Assembly (NCBI GenBank): GCA_902567635.1
Contig: CACFNV010000002.1
Location: forward strand, 1 to 64,000
Length of the DNA: 64,000 nt
Direction: 5' to 3'
DNA from: an uncultured Alphaproteobacteria bacterium
Lineage (GTDB): Bacteria > Pseudomonadota > Alphaproteobacteria > Rhodobacterales > Rhodobacteraceae
Shown: positions 25,292 to 33,489 of the stretch, in pieces
Layout: each line of letters begins with the position of its first letter
Numbering within the stretch: position 1 is the stretch's first letter
Position numbers and translations under genes: made by a program
Notes under the pieces: model-generated
The model's database searches: none
Seen by the model: only the letters and a program-made list of their open reading frames with translations
Told to the model about the DNA's origin: nothing

Positions 25292-25507
25292 ATGCAGAGA
25301 TTTAAAAATTGGAAGTTAAGTTTTGCTGATTGGTGGTTGCTTATACCAGCTTTTTTTGTAATGTATTTTATATTTCATATCTTCGCATACTTCTTTTTTC
25401 ACTTGGTTAACATAAAACTTAATCACAATTTAAAGATAGTTTTTCAGATTTCTGGCTATCTTTTGATATTTCTGGTAATGGCAATTTCATTATTTTCCTT
25501 TCTATAA
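25292..25507 (+). CDS. Small two-helix membrane protein, unknown
   Basis: A 71-residue hydrophobic protein with a basic amphipathic N-terminus (MQRFKNWKLSFADWW) and two membrane helices separated by a short basic loop (NIKLNHNLK). No recognised domain, no strong ribosome binding site, no partner nearby. Coding status is supported only by the ordered helix-loop-helix layout. Confidence 0.45.
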   Translation: MQRFKNWKLSFADWWLLIPAFFVMYFIFHIFAYFFFHLVNIKLNHNLKIVFQISGYLLIFLVMAISLFSFL

Positions 25508-25607
25508 TTAGCTCTAATTACAACTTGTATTTGAATTCAATACTCTGAAATAGTTTTAGACGCCTTTTTACCTTTACTTATCAAGAGACGAGTTGTACTT
25601 ACTTACT

Positions 25608-25733
25608 ATGCGTTATATTTTAATTGTCAGTCTTTTGTTTCTCACTCACTGTTCTTCTAATAAGGAAACAATAAAAAAGATGACTGCTGGAAAGCATTTT
25701 CATACTCACTCAGGAGAAACTCATAGGCATTGA
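25608..25733 (+). CDS. Candidate 41-residue His-rich lipoprotein
   Basis: A short frame starts with a signal-peptide-like MRYILIVSLLFLTHC in which Cys15 could be lipidated, although His at the preceding position departs from the usual lipobox. The mature part is only 26 residues and ends in a histidine-rich stretch (KHFHTHSGETHRH), with His at 30, 32, 34, 39 and 41. This suggests zinc, copper or nickel binding at the envelope. It has no strong ribosome binding site. The rest of the 25508-26024 gap holds only the two-hairpin element at its right end. Confidence 0.45.
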   Translation: MRYILIVSLLFLTHCSSNKETIKKMTAGKHFHTHSGETHRH

Positions 25734-25869
25734 GCATCTTAATTGATCAAGATTAATCAAGGACTAACCAAGTACATAAAGTTTCTATTTTACAGCTGAT
25801 AGATAAAAACTCTCGGATAGTATGGCTAATAAAATAAAAAGTATGTACCTTTCTATTTAAAAAGTGTAA

Positions 25870-25963
25870 AATGAGAATACCAAGGGTTAACTAAAAAAAA
25901 AGAGCAGAATCTTTGGTATTTCCTCCCTAACTGGGGCTACTATGGAAGTAGTAGCCCCTTTTT
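25870..25963 (+). ncRNA. Candidate small RNA with two hairpins, ending in a terminator
   Basis: Two consecutive stems: 25876-25885 with 25911-25920 (ten pairs, one G-U) and the terminator stem 25933-25941 with 25950-25958 followed by TTTTT. No annotated plus-strand gene ends just before it (the last possible one, the 41-residue frame, ends 137 bp earlier), so an independent transcript is plausible. The loop of the first hairpin holds an A9 run. No known RNA family was recognised. Confidence 0.4.
25933..25963 (+). terminator. Rho-independent terminator
   Basis: A 9-bp perfect G+C-rich stem (GGGGCTACT paired with AGTAGCCCC), 8-nt loop and five T after the stem on the plus strand. It is the strongest canonical plus-strand terminator in the window. 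Confidence 0.8.
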
Positions 25964-26024
25964 ATTGTGTTATATAGAGAAAATTTGAGTTAATCATAGC
26001 TATTGAATAATTTATTGTTAGGTT

Positions 26025-26891
26025 TTATTCTTTCTTCCAAGACACGAAAATACCACTTAAAATTATTATTATCCCTCCAGCAAATATTGAAATAGACAAC
26101 GTATCTTCAAATATTGCTACGCCAATTATTGACGCGAACAATAGCTGAAAATATGTATATGGCTGTAAAGAACTTGCTTCTGCTATCTCGTATGCTTTAG
26201 TGAGTAAAAAATGTCCTGCTATACCTGCGCAACACAAGAAAAAAAGAAGATCCCAATCTGAAAAAAATATTGGCTCATAATAAAATGGACCTATTATTGA
26301 CATTACTGCGCCGCTAATTAATGAAGCCCAAAAAAAACTTGTTTCGGCACCGTCTTTTTTAGATGCTTTCCTAGTTAGGATAGTATAAAGACTAAATGAT
26401 ATCGCAGTTAATATTGGTATTAATGATGTAAAAGTCAAATTGATTGAAAAAGGGTTTAAAATTATCAAAACACCGGAAAACCCAGCAAGAACCGCAAGCC
26501 ATTTTGATCGACCTACTTTCTCATTAAGGATTGGTCCTGAAAGGGAAACAACTATTAATGGGTAACAAGCCATAAGTGAGTGTGTAAGAACCAATCCAAG
26601 CTTAGTAAAAGAATAAACACCTGAACAGATAGCAGTTATAAGTAGTATGCCTCTGGTTACTTGTAATAGTGGTTGAGGCGTCGAAAGCACTTCACGAAGA
26701 CGTCCTTTTCTTCTTAAGGCTAGACCTATTACAATAAAAGCAAAAAACCAGGCCCTGATCATATTTATAACTAAAACATTATAGTTTTGGGCAAGGTGTC
26801 TAGAAAGACCGTCCATCACCGCTAAAAAAAATGTGGCGAAAAGTATAAAAGTAATTCCCTTTCCATAATTACTTATCATAGAAACTGTCAT
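26025..26891 (-). CDS. EamA/DMT-family metabolite exporter
   Basis: A 288-residue membrane protein with ten predicted helices in two EamA halves (about 10-140 and 150-285). Each half has the family features: a first helix with FATFFLAVMDGLSRHLA, a helix-4 segment SLMACYPLIVVSLSGPILNEKV where the conserved Glu-Lys ends the first repeat, and its second-repeat counterpart ending EDTLS. Such RhaT/EamA proteins export amino acids or other metabolites. One of five DMT genes in the window. An ATG 12 nt downstream is an alternative start. Confidence 0.88.
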   Translation of the reverse strand: MTVSMISNYGKGITFILFATFFLAVMDGLSRHLAQNYNVLVINMIRAWFFAFIVIGLALRRKGRLREVLSTPQPLLQVTRGILLITAICSGVYSFTKLGLVLTHSLMACYPLIVVSLSGPILNEKVGRSKWLAVLAGFSGVLIILNPFSINLTFTSLIPILTAISFSLYTILTRKASKKDGAETSFFWASLISGAVMSIIGPFYYEPIFFSDWDLLFFLCCAGIAGHFLLTKAYEIAEASSLQPYTYFQLLFASIIGVAIFEDTLSISIFAGGIIIILSGIFVSWKKE

Positions 26892-26944
26892 TCCTTTTTT
26901 AACAATTAATTAAGATCTAATTTTACTTAAATTAATTTTGTTGA

Positions 26945-28195
26945 CTATCTCGTGAACTCCAATGGTAATTCTAAGATCTCTCTAAATCTAATTCTTTTTG
27001 CTAATTTAGGGACAGAAACTAGATTTATATCTCTAAACTCAGATATTATCTTACCGAAAGCTACTCGTCCTTCAATTCTAGCTAAACTATTGCCAGCACA
27101 GATATGAATACCCAAACCAAAAGATAAATGCCTATTTGGTTTTCTAGAAATTTTAAACGTATCCGGTTCATCAAATTGTTTTGGGTCACGGTTACCGCCA
27201 GGAATAATCATGTGAACTGAGGTGCCTTTTGGAATAGTTTTGTTACCAATAACCGTATGCTTTTTACTTCTTCGATTATTTATCTGTATTGGAGGTTGGA
27301 ATCTAAGAATTTCTTCAACAGCAGTATTTACTTGACTAAGGTCTTTCCTTAATAATCTAAATTCGTCTTTGTTCTTTATCAATTCGTTGATGCCGTGCGA
27401 TAGCATATTGGTAGAAGTTTCATGTCCAGCATTCAACATAAAAATACATTGATGTAAGAGTTCTGTTGTAGATAATCTTATACCTGCATTCTTGGCATCT
27501 ATAAGAGTAGATAGGACTTCTCCTTCCCTATTAAGTTTGGGATTTTTTTTTCGAAAATCAACCTGATCACTCAAATAATCTTTAAATGAATTTACTGCAT
27601 CACAACCATTCTTAAATTGATTTTCAGTTAAGGTTGGTTCAAGTGCGCCCAATATCTCTCTTGCCCAATCTCTGATCAAACTTCTATCAGTTTTTGGTAC
27701 GCCAAGTACATTACAAACTACATCAACAGGGAGCCGGAAAGAAAAGTCAGATACAAAATTAAAAGTATTTTTTTCCATTATCTCATTTACATATTCTCCT
27801 ACCAGCTTGTTGATGTCATTCTCAATGTTAATTAGCGCCTTTGGTGTAAAGGCATGTTGAAAAATCTTTCTTATTCTAGTGTGAGCAGGGGGGTCAGTGA
27901 AAACAACGCTAGAAGTATGATGTTCGAATAGAGGTGAATTACCGAACTTAGGTTTAAATTCTGCCTTTTTATCTGAGCTCCAAACGTCATGATTACGATA
28001 AATATCAACTAAATCTTTATGAGAGGTAACAATATATGAACCATCAGGATTTTGGTGTACTGGATCTTTCTCTCTTAACGCATTGTAATATTCATAACTG
28101 TTATCTATAAAATCTTCAGGGAGATTGTATAAATCGAATTCATTTATTTCGCAGTCATTTATTGTCATTATTTTAAAATCATCTCTTAATACCAC
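26945..28195 (-). CDS. Cytochrome P450
   Basis: A 416-residue soluble P450 with heme ligand Cys366 in FGLGIHICAGNSLAR, ExxR at 295-298, and the I-helix motif AGHETS (256-261), where Glu-Thr replaces the more common Asp-Thr. It belongs to the broad bacterial CYP group resembling CYP107/CYP203-like enzymes; substrate unknown. The long frame opens with GTG immediately after the TGA of the MORN_2 gene, so translation is coupled; an ATG at codon 10 is an alternative start. No ferredoxin or reductase is encoded nearby. It differs from the P450 at 18840 in both the heme loop and the I helix. Confidence 0.9.
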   Translation of the reverse strand: MVLRDDFKIMTINDCEINEFDLYNLPEDFIDNSYEYYNALREKDPVHQNPDGSYIVTSHKDLVDIYRNHDVWSSDKKAEFKPKFGNSPLFEHHTSSVVFTDPPAHTRIRKIFQHAFTPKALINIENDINKLVGEYVNEIMEKNTFNFVSDFSFRLPVDVVCNVLGVPKTDRSLIRDWAREILGALEPTLTENQFKNGCDAVNSFKDYLSDQVDFRKKNPKLNREGEVLSTLIDAKNAGIRLSTTELLHQCIFMLNAGHETSTNMLSHGINELIKNKDEFRLLRKDLSQVNTAVEEILRFQPPIQINNRRSKKHTVIGNKTIPKGTSVHMIIPGGNRDPKQFDEPDTFKISRKPNRHLSFGLGIHICAGNSLARIEGRVAFGKIISEFRDINLVSVPKLAKRIRFREILELPLEFTR

Positions 28196-28795
28196 TCAGT
28201 TGAAAGTGGTAATTAGCAATTCTCCAAGTTTATATGACTCTGTTTTTAAGAGTGATCCTTGAGGATCAAACGTTTTCCAAAGGCCGTGTTTTTCACCATT
28301 TTTATAGAATTCTTCCTCTTTTAAGTTTGAGTTCAAAAAATAATATTTCCACGAACCTTCCTTTATCCCCATTCTATAGTGGCCTATAGATTTCTGTCTT
28401 CCATTTGAGTAATACTTCTCCCAAAGGGCATTTTTTTTACCATTTATTATCTGCCCTATCGTTTTCAATTGACCATTTTCGTGATACGATTCAACGAGGC
28501 CAGAGAAGGGTAGGTTTGTAAATTTCTTATAATATAAATCATTTCTCATGACTAAATTTTTTTCAGAAATTCGTTCAGTCTCAGGTTGGTCTTTCTCAGT
28601 TGATGCTTCTTTCTCCTGTTCCATTCCTTCTTCAGAAGTTTCATTGGTTATGTATCCATCTACCTTGCCAAAAAACCAATCAATAAAATTATTTGTTAAA
28701 GTTTGAATGAAAAAACTTGGCTCTGCCCAACTCACGGATGCTGTTGTAAACAGAAAGAAAGATATATAAATTGCAAGAAAAAAATTTTTCATCAA
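28196..28795 (-). CDS. YwqK-type MORN_2 repeat protein, exported
   Basis: A 199-residue protein: signal peptide (1-24, VSWA-E), an acidic linker rich in Glu (EEGMEQEKEASTEKDQPETE), then the LVMRNDLYYKKFTNLPFSG opening and four or five MORN_2 repeats (NGQLKTIGQIINGKKNALW, NGRQKSIGHYRMGIKEGSW, NLKEEEFYKNGEKHGLW). It is a paralogue of the protein at 9253 with a longer linker. Its stop codon abuts the possible GTG start of the P450 gene, so an exported repeat protein and a P450 share an mRNA, an unexpected combination. Confidence 0.82.
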   Translation of the reverse strand: MMKNFFLAIYISFFLFTTASVSWAEPSFFIQTLTNNFIDWFFGKVDGYITNETSEEGMEQEKEASTEKDQPETERISEKNLVMRNDLYYKKFTNLPFSGLVESYHENGQLKTIGQIINGKKNALWEKYYSNGRQKSIGHYRMGIKEGSWKYYFLNSNLKEEEFYKNGEKHGLWKTFDPQGSLLKTESYKLGELLITTFN

Positions 28796-28877
28796 AAGAT
28801 AATGTAAGAAACTTCTCTATTATGCAATAAATAGTATAGGCGGGCATCTTTGTGTTAAAAGCTTAGCTCGCGTTTTT

Positions 28878-29180
28878 TTAGAGAACTTTTTCAAACCCCT
28901 CGAATTTGGGATGTTCAAGGTAAACAGATTTATTTCCTCCAGCACCTTTATGGGCTAATCTAAATTCCTCAGATTTAGTCCAATTTACAAAGTCCTCTCT
29001 CGTGTCCCATATTGTGTGCGAAGCGTATAAGGTATACTCTTCTGTTTTTTCACCTTTAACTAAATTAAACTCTTTAAAACCTTTAACCTTATCCAGATGG
29101 GTCTCTCTATTTTTCCATATTTCTTCAAAGGCAGTCTCTTCACCGAGGATAATTTTAAATCGGTTCATTGCTATAAACAT
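28878..29180 (-). CDS. IsdG/HmuQ-like heme-degrading monooxygenase (ABM fold)
   Basis: A 100-residue antibiotic-biosynthesis-monooxygenase-fold protein. Numbered from the ATG at 29180, Asn6, Trp67 and His77 fall at the spacing of the catalytic Asn/Trp/His triad of IsdG-type heme oxygenases (Asn7, Trp67, His77 in Staphylococcus aureus IsdG), and NRFKIILGEETAFEEIW plus THLDKVKGFKEFNLVKG match the alphaproteobacterial HmuQ/HmuD group. It should open the heme ring and release iron. The start is one base after the leuA stop, so expression is coupled to leuA; a longer in-frame start at 29216 lies inside leuA and is less likely. No heme transporter is near. Confidence 0.82.
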   Translation of the reverse strand: MFIAMNRFKIILGEETAFEEIWKNRETHLDKVKGFKEFNLVKGEKTEEYTLYASHTIWDTREDFVNWTKSEEFRLAHKGAGGNKSVYLEHPKFEGFEKVL

Positions 29181-29181
29181 T

Positions 29182-30864
29182 TTAAACTCTATTTTTTTGC
29201 ATTCTATTGATTGCACTAATCACTGCTTTTATTGGAGCTAGCGTTATAGAGGTATCAATTCCAACACCGTATACACTCACTCCATTCTCATCAGGCACTT
29301 TTATCTCAATAAACGCTGCAGCTTCTGCTGAAGAACCGGAACTTCTCGTATTTTGACCAAAGTCAGTTAATCGAAAAGTTAAATCAAATTCGTCCTTTAT
29401 TGCGTTTACAAAAGCGCTTATTGGCCCATTTCCAGTTGCTGATATTTTTGTTTTTTTACCTTCATGTTCGACAGTTGCTTCTACAAGCTCCTTATTTCCC
29501 TGCTTTGAAAGCTTTTTACTTTTAAACTTGTGCAGCTCAAATTTACCTTTTGACAGAAACTCGTTCTGAAATATTTCCCAGATAATCTCAGATGTTATCT
29601 CTTTACCTGTATTGTCAGCTACACTTTGTACAGCCTGACTAAATTGTATCTGAGCTCCTCTGGGAATGCTAATATTGTGATCTTGTTCCAAAAGCCAAGC
29701 TGATCCAGCCTTACCTGATTGAGAGTTCACTCTTATTATAGCTTCGTATGTTCTCCCTATGTCTCCGGGGTCAATAGGTAGGTAAGGTACTTCCCATTTA
29801 TCTTCATTGGATTTCTTTATAGCATCCATACCCTTTCTGATGGCGTCTTGGTGGCTTCCGGAAAATGCGGTATGAACCAAAGAGCCAGCATATGGATGTC
29901 TCTGATGTACTGGGAGTTGATTACAAAATTCTGCAGTTTCTATCAGCTTATTAATATCAGAAAAATCTAAATTTGGATCTATCCCTTGAGTAAACATATT
30001 GAGACCCAAAGTAACAATATCTACGTTACCTGTTCTTTCTCCATTTCCAAAAAGAGTTCCTTCAACACGATCTGCTCCAGCCATTAAAGCTAACTCGGTG
30101 GCGGCTACTCCAGTTCCTCTATCATTATGGGGATGAAGAGATAAAATGATACGGTCTCTATCAGAGAAGTTTTGTAGCATCCATTCAATCTGATCTGCAT
30201 ATATATTAGGCGTAGACATCTCCACTGTGGCAGGAAGGTTTATAATTACTTTGTTGGACTTAGAAGCCTTCCAACAGTCAAGAACTGTTTCACAAACATC
30301 CAAAGCATAATCTAACTCAGTTCCTGTAAAACTTTCCGGTGAATACTGTAGTTGGAGTTTTGTTTCTTGTAATTTGTTTAGTCTATCAAAAACCATCTCA
30401 GCACCATCAAGTGCTATTTTCTTTACACCTTCTCTATCCTGATTAAATACGACTCTTCTTTGCAATGTTGAAACTGAGTTATAAAGGTGTAATATTGCGG
30501 ACTTGCATCCTGACAAAGCTTCAAATGTCTTATCAATCAAATGTTCTCGAGCTTGAGTTAGGACCTGTACAGTTACATCTTCAGGAATTAGGTTATTATC
30601 AATAAGGTATCTGCAAAACTGGAAATCTGTTTCTGATGCGGAAGGGAAACCAATTTCTATTTCTTTAAATCCCATGCCAACAAGAGCCTTAAACATCCTA
30701 AGTTTTCTTGAAGTATCCATAGGTTCAATAAGGGCTTGGTTGCCGTCTCGCAAATCAACACTACACCAAATTGGGGCCTTTTTAATGGTATTATTAGGCC
30801 ATGTTCTAGACTTAATTTCCACAAGTCCTGAGGGTGTGTATTTTGAATATGTTTCTTCACTCAT
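29182..30864 (-). CDS. leuA: 2-isopropylmalate synthase
   Basis: A 560-residue enzyme of the long (actinobacterial/fungal-like) LeuA class. The HMGL-like TIM barrel opens with WCSVDLRDGNQALIEPM and includes the metal-site HPHNDRGTGVAATELA and the GxGERTGN motif (NGERTGNVDIVTLG); the C-terminal LeuA allosteric domain follows with TGNGPISAFVNAIK and RSSGSSAEAAAFIEI. It condenses 2-oxoisovalerate with acetyl-CoA, the first step of leucine synthesis, and is normally inhibited by leucine. Start taken at the MSEETYSKY methionine; an ATG seven codons upstream (30885) is also possible. leuBCD are not present. Confidence 0.95.
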   Translation of the reverse strand: MSEETYSKYTPSGLVEIKSRTWPNNTIKKAPIWCSVDLRDGNQALIEPMDTSRKLRMFKALVGMGFKEIEIGFPSASETDFQFCRYLIDNNLIPEDVTVQVLTQAREHLIDKTFEALSGCKSAILHLYNSVSTLQRRVVFNQDREGVKKIALDGAEMVFDRLNKLQETKLQLQYSPESFTGTELDYALDVCETVLDCWKASKSNKVIINLPATVEMSTPNIYADQIEWMLQNFSDRDRIILSLHPHNDRGTGVAATELALMAGADRVEGTLFGNGERTGNVDIVTLGLNMFTQGIDPNLDFSDINKLIETAEFCNQLPVHQRHPYAGSLVHTAFSGSHQDAIRKGMDAIKKSNEDKWEVPYLPIDPGDIGRTYEAIIRVNSQSGKAGSAWLLEQDHNISIPRGAQIQFSQAVQSVADNTGKEITSEIIWEIFQNEFLSKGKFELHKFKSKKLSKQGNKELVEATVEHEGKKTKISATGNGPISAFVNAIKDEFDLTFRLTDFGQNTRSSGSSAEAAAFIEIKVPDENGVSVYGVGIDTSITLAPIKAVISAINRMQKNRV

Positions 30865-30958
30865 TATAGTTTTAGCATATAGCACAAATTATTATTTTAT
30901 TAAATAGTTTTGAGAAAGATCCGTTCTTTGAAAACCATAGGATGTTGAGAAATTATAA

Positions 30959-32185
30959 TCATTTTCTCTCAGGTTTTTTTGTTGCATAGCCTAAAAAAGA
31001 AATAGCAAACAAAACAAAACTCAAAAGCAGGAGTCCTTCAATACCAATAATTATTGTTATTTTCTCGGTCATTAGTGTTTTTGACATTATAAAGATATTT
31101 AACGAACCAAGCGCACCACTTCCTATAGCAATCGTCAAGAGACTAAAAGTTGGTGAACGCAGTTCAGGGGAAGAATAAAGATAAATAATTGTGCTTTGAA
31201 GAGCAGAATAGCAAGCTGCTGAAAAACCAAAGACAATAATACAGGCCAAGTAAAAAATTAAATTATTTGTGAGCGCAGAGCTGATCATAGATATAAGAAT
31301 TATTGCAAGAAAAATTGTAAACATGATACGCTTATTGTTTGGAGGAAAAGCTGCTATTAGTAAGCCTCCTATAAGAGCTCCCAATCCTTCCAGGGATGTA
31401 AAAGTACCTATTTCAAGGGCTTTTAATTGAAATTTTTCAATGAGTAAAATACTTATCAATGCTATAAAAGGCAACGAGAAAATATTAAATATGAAAGTAA
31501 GTAAAATAACAGTAAGTAGATTTAAGTTTTTTCTAGTTTCAGAGAGAACTCGTATAAACGCATTAAAGAAATTTCCTTCTTGTTTCGTGAATGTAGTTGA
31601 ATCTCTCTGAGTTACCACGCAAAGAAGAGATAATAAATATAAACAGAATAGAAAAAAGGTAATGTAGCTGTCATCTAGGTATGCCAAAAATATTCCACCA
31701 AATAAAGGTCCAAATATTCGAGTTGCATGAGTTGACAAGACGTCAACGGAAACACCAGTGGATATCATATGATCGGGAAGTGTGTCTGCAAGCATGGGTC
31801 TTCTAAAGGAGAAGTCTACACTCCACATAGCACCGCTTATGAATGAAATTAGTCCTATTGAAATAAGATTGAGCTCTACTCCAAAAGTAGATAATAAAAA
31901 GATTGATAAACAAGTAAAAGCACATAAAAAAGTAGTGATCACCAAAACAAGTTTTCTTGGAAAAAATGCACCAGTTACACTAAAGAAAACTCCGGTTATA
32001 GCTACTGCTACCAATCTCAGCATAACTAGGAATGCAGCCATACTCGCATCTTCAGTCAGGTTCCAAGCAATAACTGAAAAAATAAGAACTTCAAACCATC
32101 TGGCTACACTAGTAAACCAACCCGCTGCAAAGAAAACAGAAAATTTCTTATAAGTCCAAATCTCTAAAAGTAAATGAAAGCCCAT
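30959..32185 (-). CDS. MFS transporter
   Basis: A 408-residue major facilitator with about twelve helices, resembling the group that includes enterobactin exporter EntS and macrolide-efflux MefA-type proteins (N-terminal WFTSVARWFEVLIFSVIAW, SFRRPMLADTLPDHM between helices 4 and 5). It starts 8 bp after the stop codon of the cytosine-deaminase-like gene and so is likely the last gene of the BMP-ABC transport operon. In that setting it may export a product of base deamination. Substrate unknown. Confidence 0.85.
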   Translation of the reverse strand: MGFHLLLEIWTYKKFSVFFAAGWFTSVARWFEVLIFSVIAWNLTEDASMAAFLVMLRLVAVAITGVFFSVTGAFFPRKLVLVITTFLCAFTCLSIFLLSTFGVELNLISIGLISFISGAMWSVDFSFRRPMLADTLPDHMISTGVSVDVLSTHATRIFGPLFGGIFLAYLDDSYITFFLFCLYLLSLLCVVTQRDSTTFTKQEGNFFNAFIRVLSETRKNLNLLTVILLTFIFNIFSLPFIALISILLIEKFQLKALEIGTFTSLEGLGALIGGLLIAAFPPNNKRIMFTIFLAIILISMISSALTNNLIFYLACIIVFGFSAACYSALQSTIIYLYSSPELRSPTFSLLTIAIGSGALGSLNIFIMSKTLMTEKITIIIGIEGLLLLSFVLFAISFLGYATKKPERK

Positions 32186-32193
32186 AAATTAGA

Positions 32194-33471
32194 TTAAGAA
32201 GAATTTTTGAATAAAAGGTCTTCCTTTTCAATCGTTTCTCCCATGAAAAGTTTGTATTCTACAGGAGGAGTAGAGCTAATTATCTTACCCTTTCTTATTA
32301 CAAAGAGTCTGGCTGGTTTCAGCCTTAACGCTTCAATTGGATCCTTACATTGTAAAATCACCAAATCGCCCTTAGCCCCAGGATAAATGCCATATTTTTC
32401 TAAATGCAAAATTTCAGCTGCTTTTGTTGTTACCGATTCATAGCAAGATCTCATCTGCTCGACTCCAGTTAAATGGCAACAATGCAGGGCCATATGAGCA
32501 ACTTCAAGCATATCATGTGAGCCTAGTGGATACCATGGGTCCATTACACAGTCATGGCCGAATGCGACTTTGAGGCCTGCATTAATTTGCTCGGGAATTC
32601 TCGTTAAACCTCTTCTTTTAGGGTAAGCATCTTGGCGGCCTTGAATTGTAATATTTATTAATGGGTTTGCTATAATATGCAAATCAGCTTCAACCAGTAG
32701 AGAAATAAGTTTTGTAAAATAGTAATTATCAAAAGAGTGCATAGAAGTCAGGTGAGACCCAGCTACTCTCCCATTCAGTCCCAGTCTCAATGTTTCGTAT
32801 GCAAGTGTTTCAACATGTCTAGAAATAGGGTCATCTGTTTCGTCGCAATGTAGATCTACTAGCAAACCTCTTTTTTCAGCAATTTCGCACAGAATTTTAA
32901 TCGATTCAGCCCCATCTGCCATGGTTCGTTCAAAATGAGGTATTCCACCAACAACATCGACCCCCATATCTAAAGCAGAAACTAGATTCTCTAAACAGTT
33001 TGCTCTCAATAAACCATCTTGAGGGAAAGCTACAAGCTGTATATCAATAAATTCCTTCATTTCCTCTCGTATGTCTATAAGGGCTTCTACGCCAAGCAAG
33101 TTATCTCCGGATACATCCACATGACTTCTAATAGCTAAAGTTCCTCTAGCAATAGCCCATTTACAAAAACGCCGGGCTCTATCTTTAATGGCATCAACTG
33201 TTAGTTTTGGTTTTAACTCCCCCCACAAAGCTATTCCTTCCAGAAGTGTGCCGCTTTCGTTAACTCTGGGAAGACCATAACTCAATGTTGCATCCATATG
33301 AAAATGACTATCAACGAAAGGAGGAGTAACAAAATGGTGATTAGCATCAATTTTAGGCGTATCAGTAGCTGATATGTTTTTTGAAATATCTTTTATTATA
33401 CCATTTTTAATAAGAATGTCGGAGGACTGACCATCAGCCATTAGACAATTCTTAATTAGTAGATTAGCCAT
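32194..33471 (-). CDS. Cytosine-deaminase-like amidohydrolase
   Basis: A 425-residue metal-dependent amidohydrolase. Metal ligands are His56 and His58 (DSHFHMD), His208 (DLHCDETDD, with the catalytic Glu211) and the Asp of FGHDCVMDPW; His240 (AGSHLTSMHS) and Gln151 (FPQDG) match CodA substrate-site positions. CodA-type enzymes deaminate cytosine or isoguanine; related proteins act on N-isopropylammelide or creatinine. It is encoded directly after two permease genes of a BMP-family ABC system, which supports uptake and deamination of a nucleobase or related heterocycle. Confidence 0.88.
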   Translation of the reverse strand: MANLLIKNCLMADGQSSDILIKNGIIKDISKNISATDTPKIDANHHFVTPPFVDSHFHMDATLSYGLPRVNESGTLLEGIALWGELKPKLTVDAIKDRARRFCKWAIARGTLAIRSHVDVSGDNLLGVEALIDIREEMKEFIDIQLVAFPQDGLLRANCLENLVSALDMGVDVVGGIPHFERTMADGAESIKILCEIAEKRGLLVDLHCDETDDPISRHVETLAYETLRLGLNGRVAGSHLTSMHSFDNYYFTKLISLLVEADLHIIANPLINITIQGRQDAYPKRRGLTRIPEQINAGLKVAFGHDCVMDPWYPLGSHDMLEVAHMALHCCHLTGVEQMRSCYESVTTKAAEILHLEKYGIYPGAKGDLVILQCKDPIEALRLKPARLFVIRKGKIISSTPPVEYKLFMGETIEKEDLLFKNSS

Positions 33472-33489
33472 AAATCACCTCATCAATAA

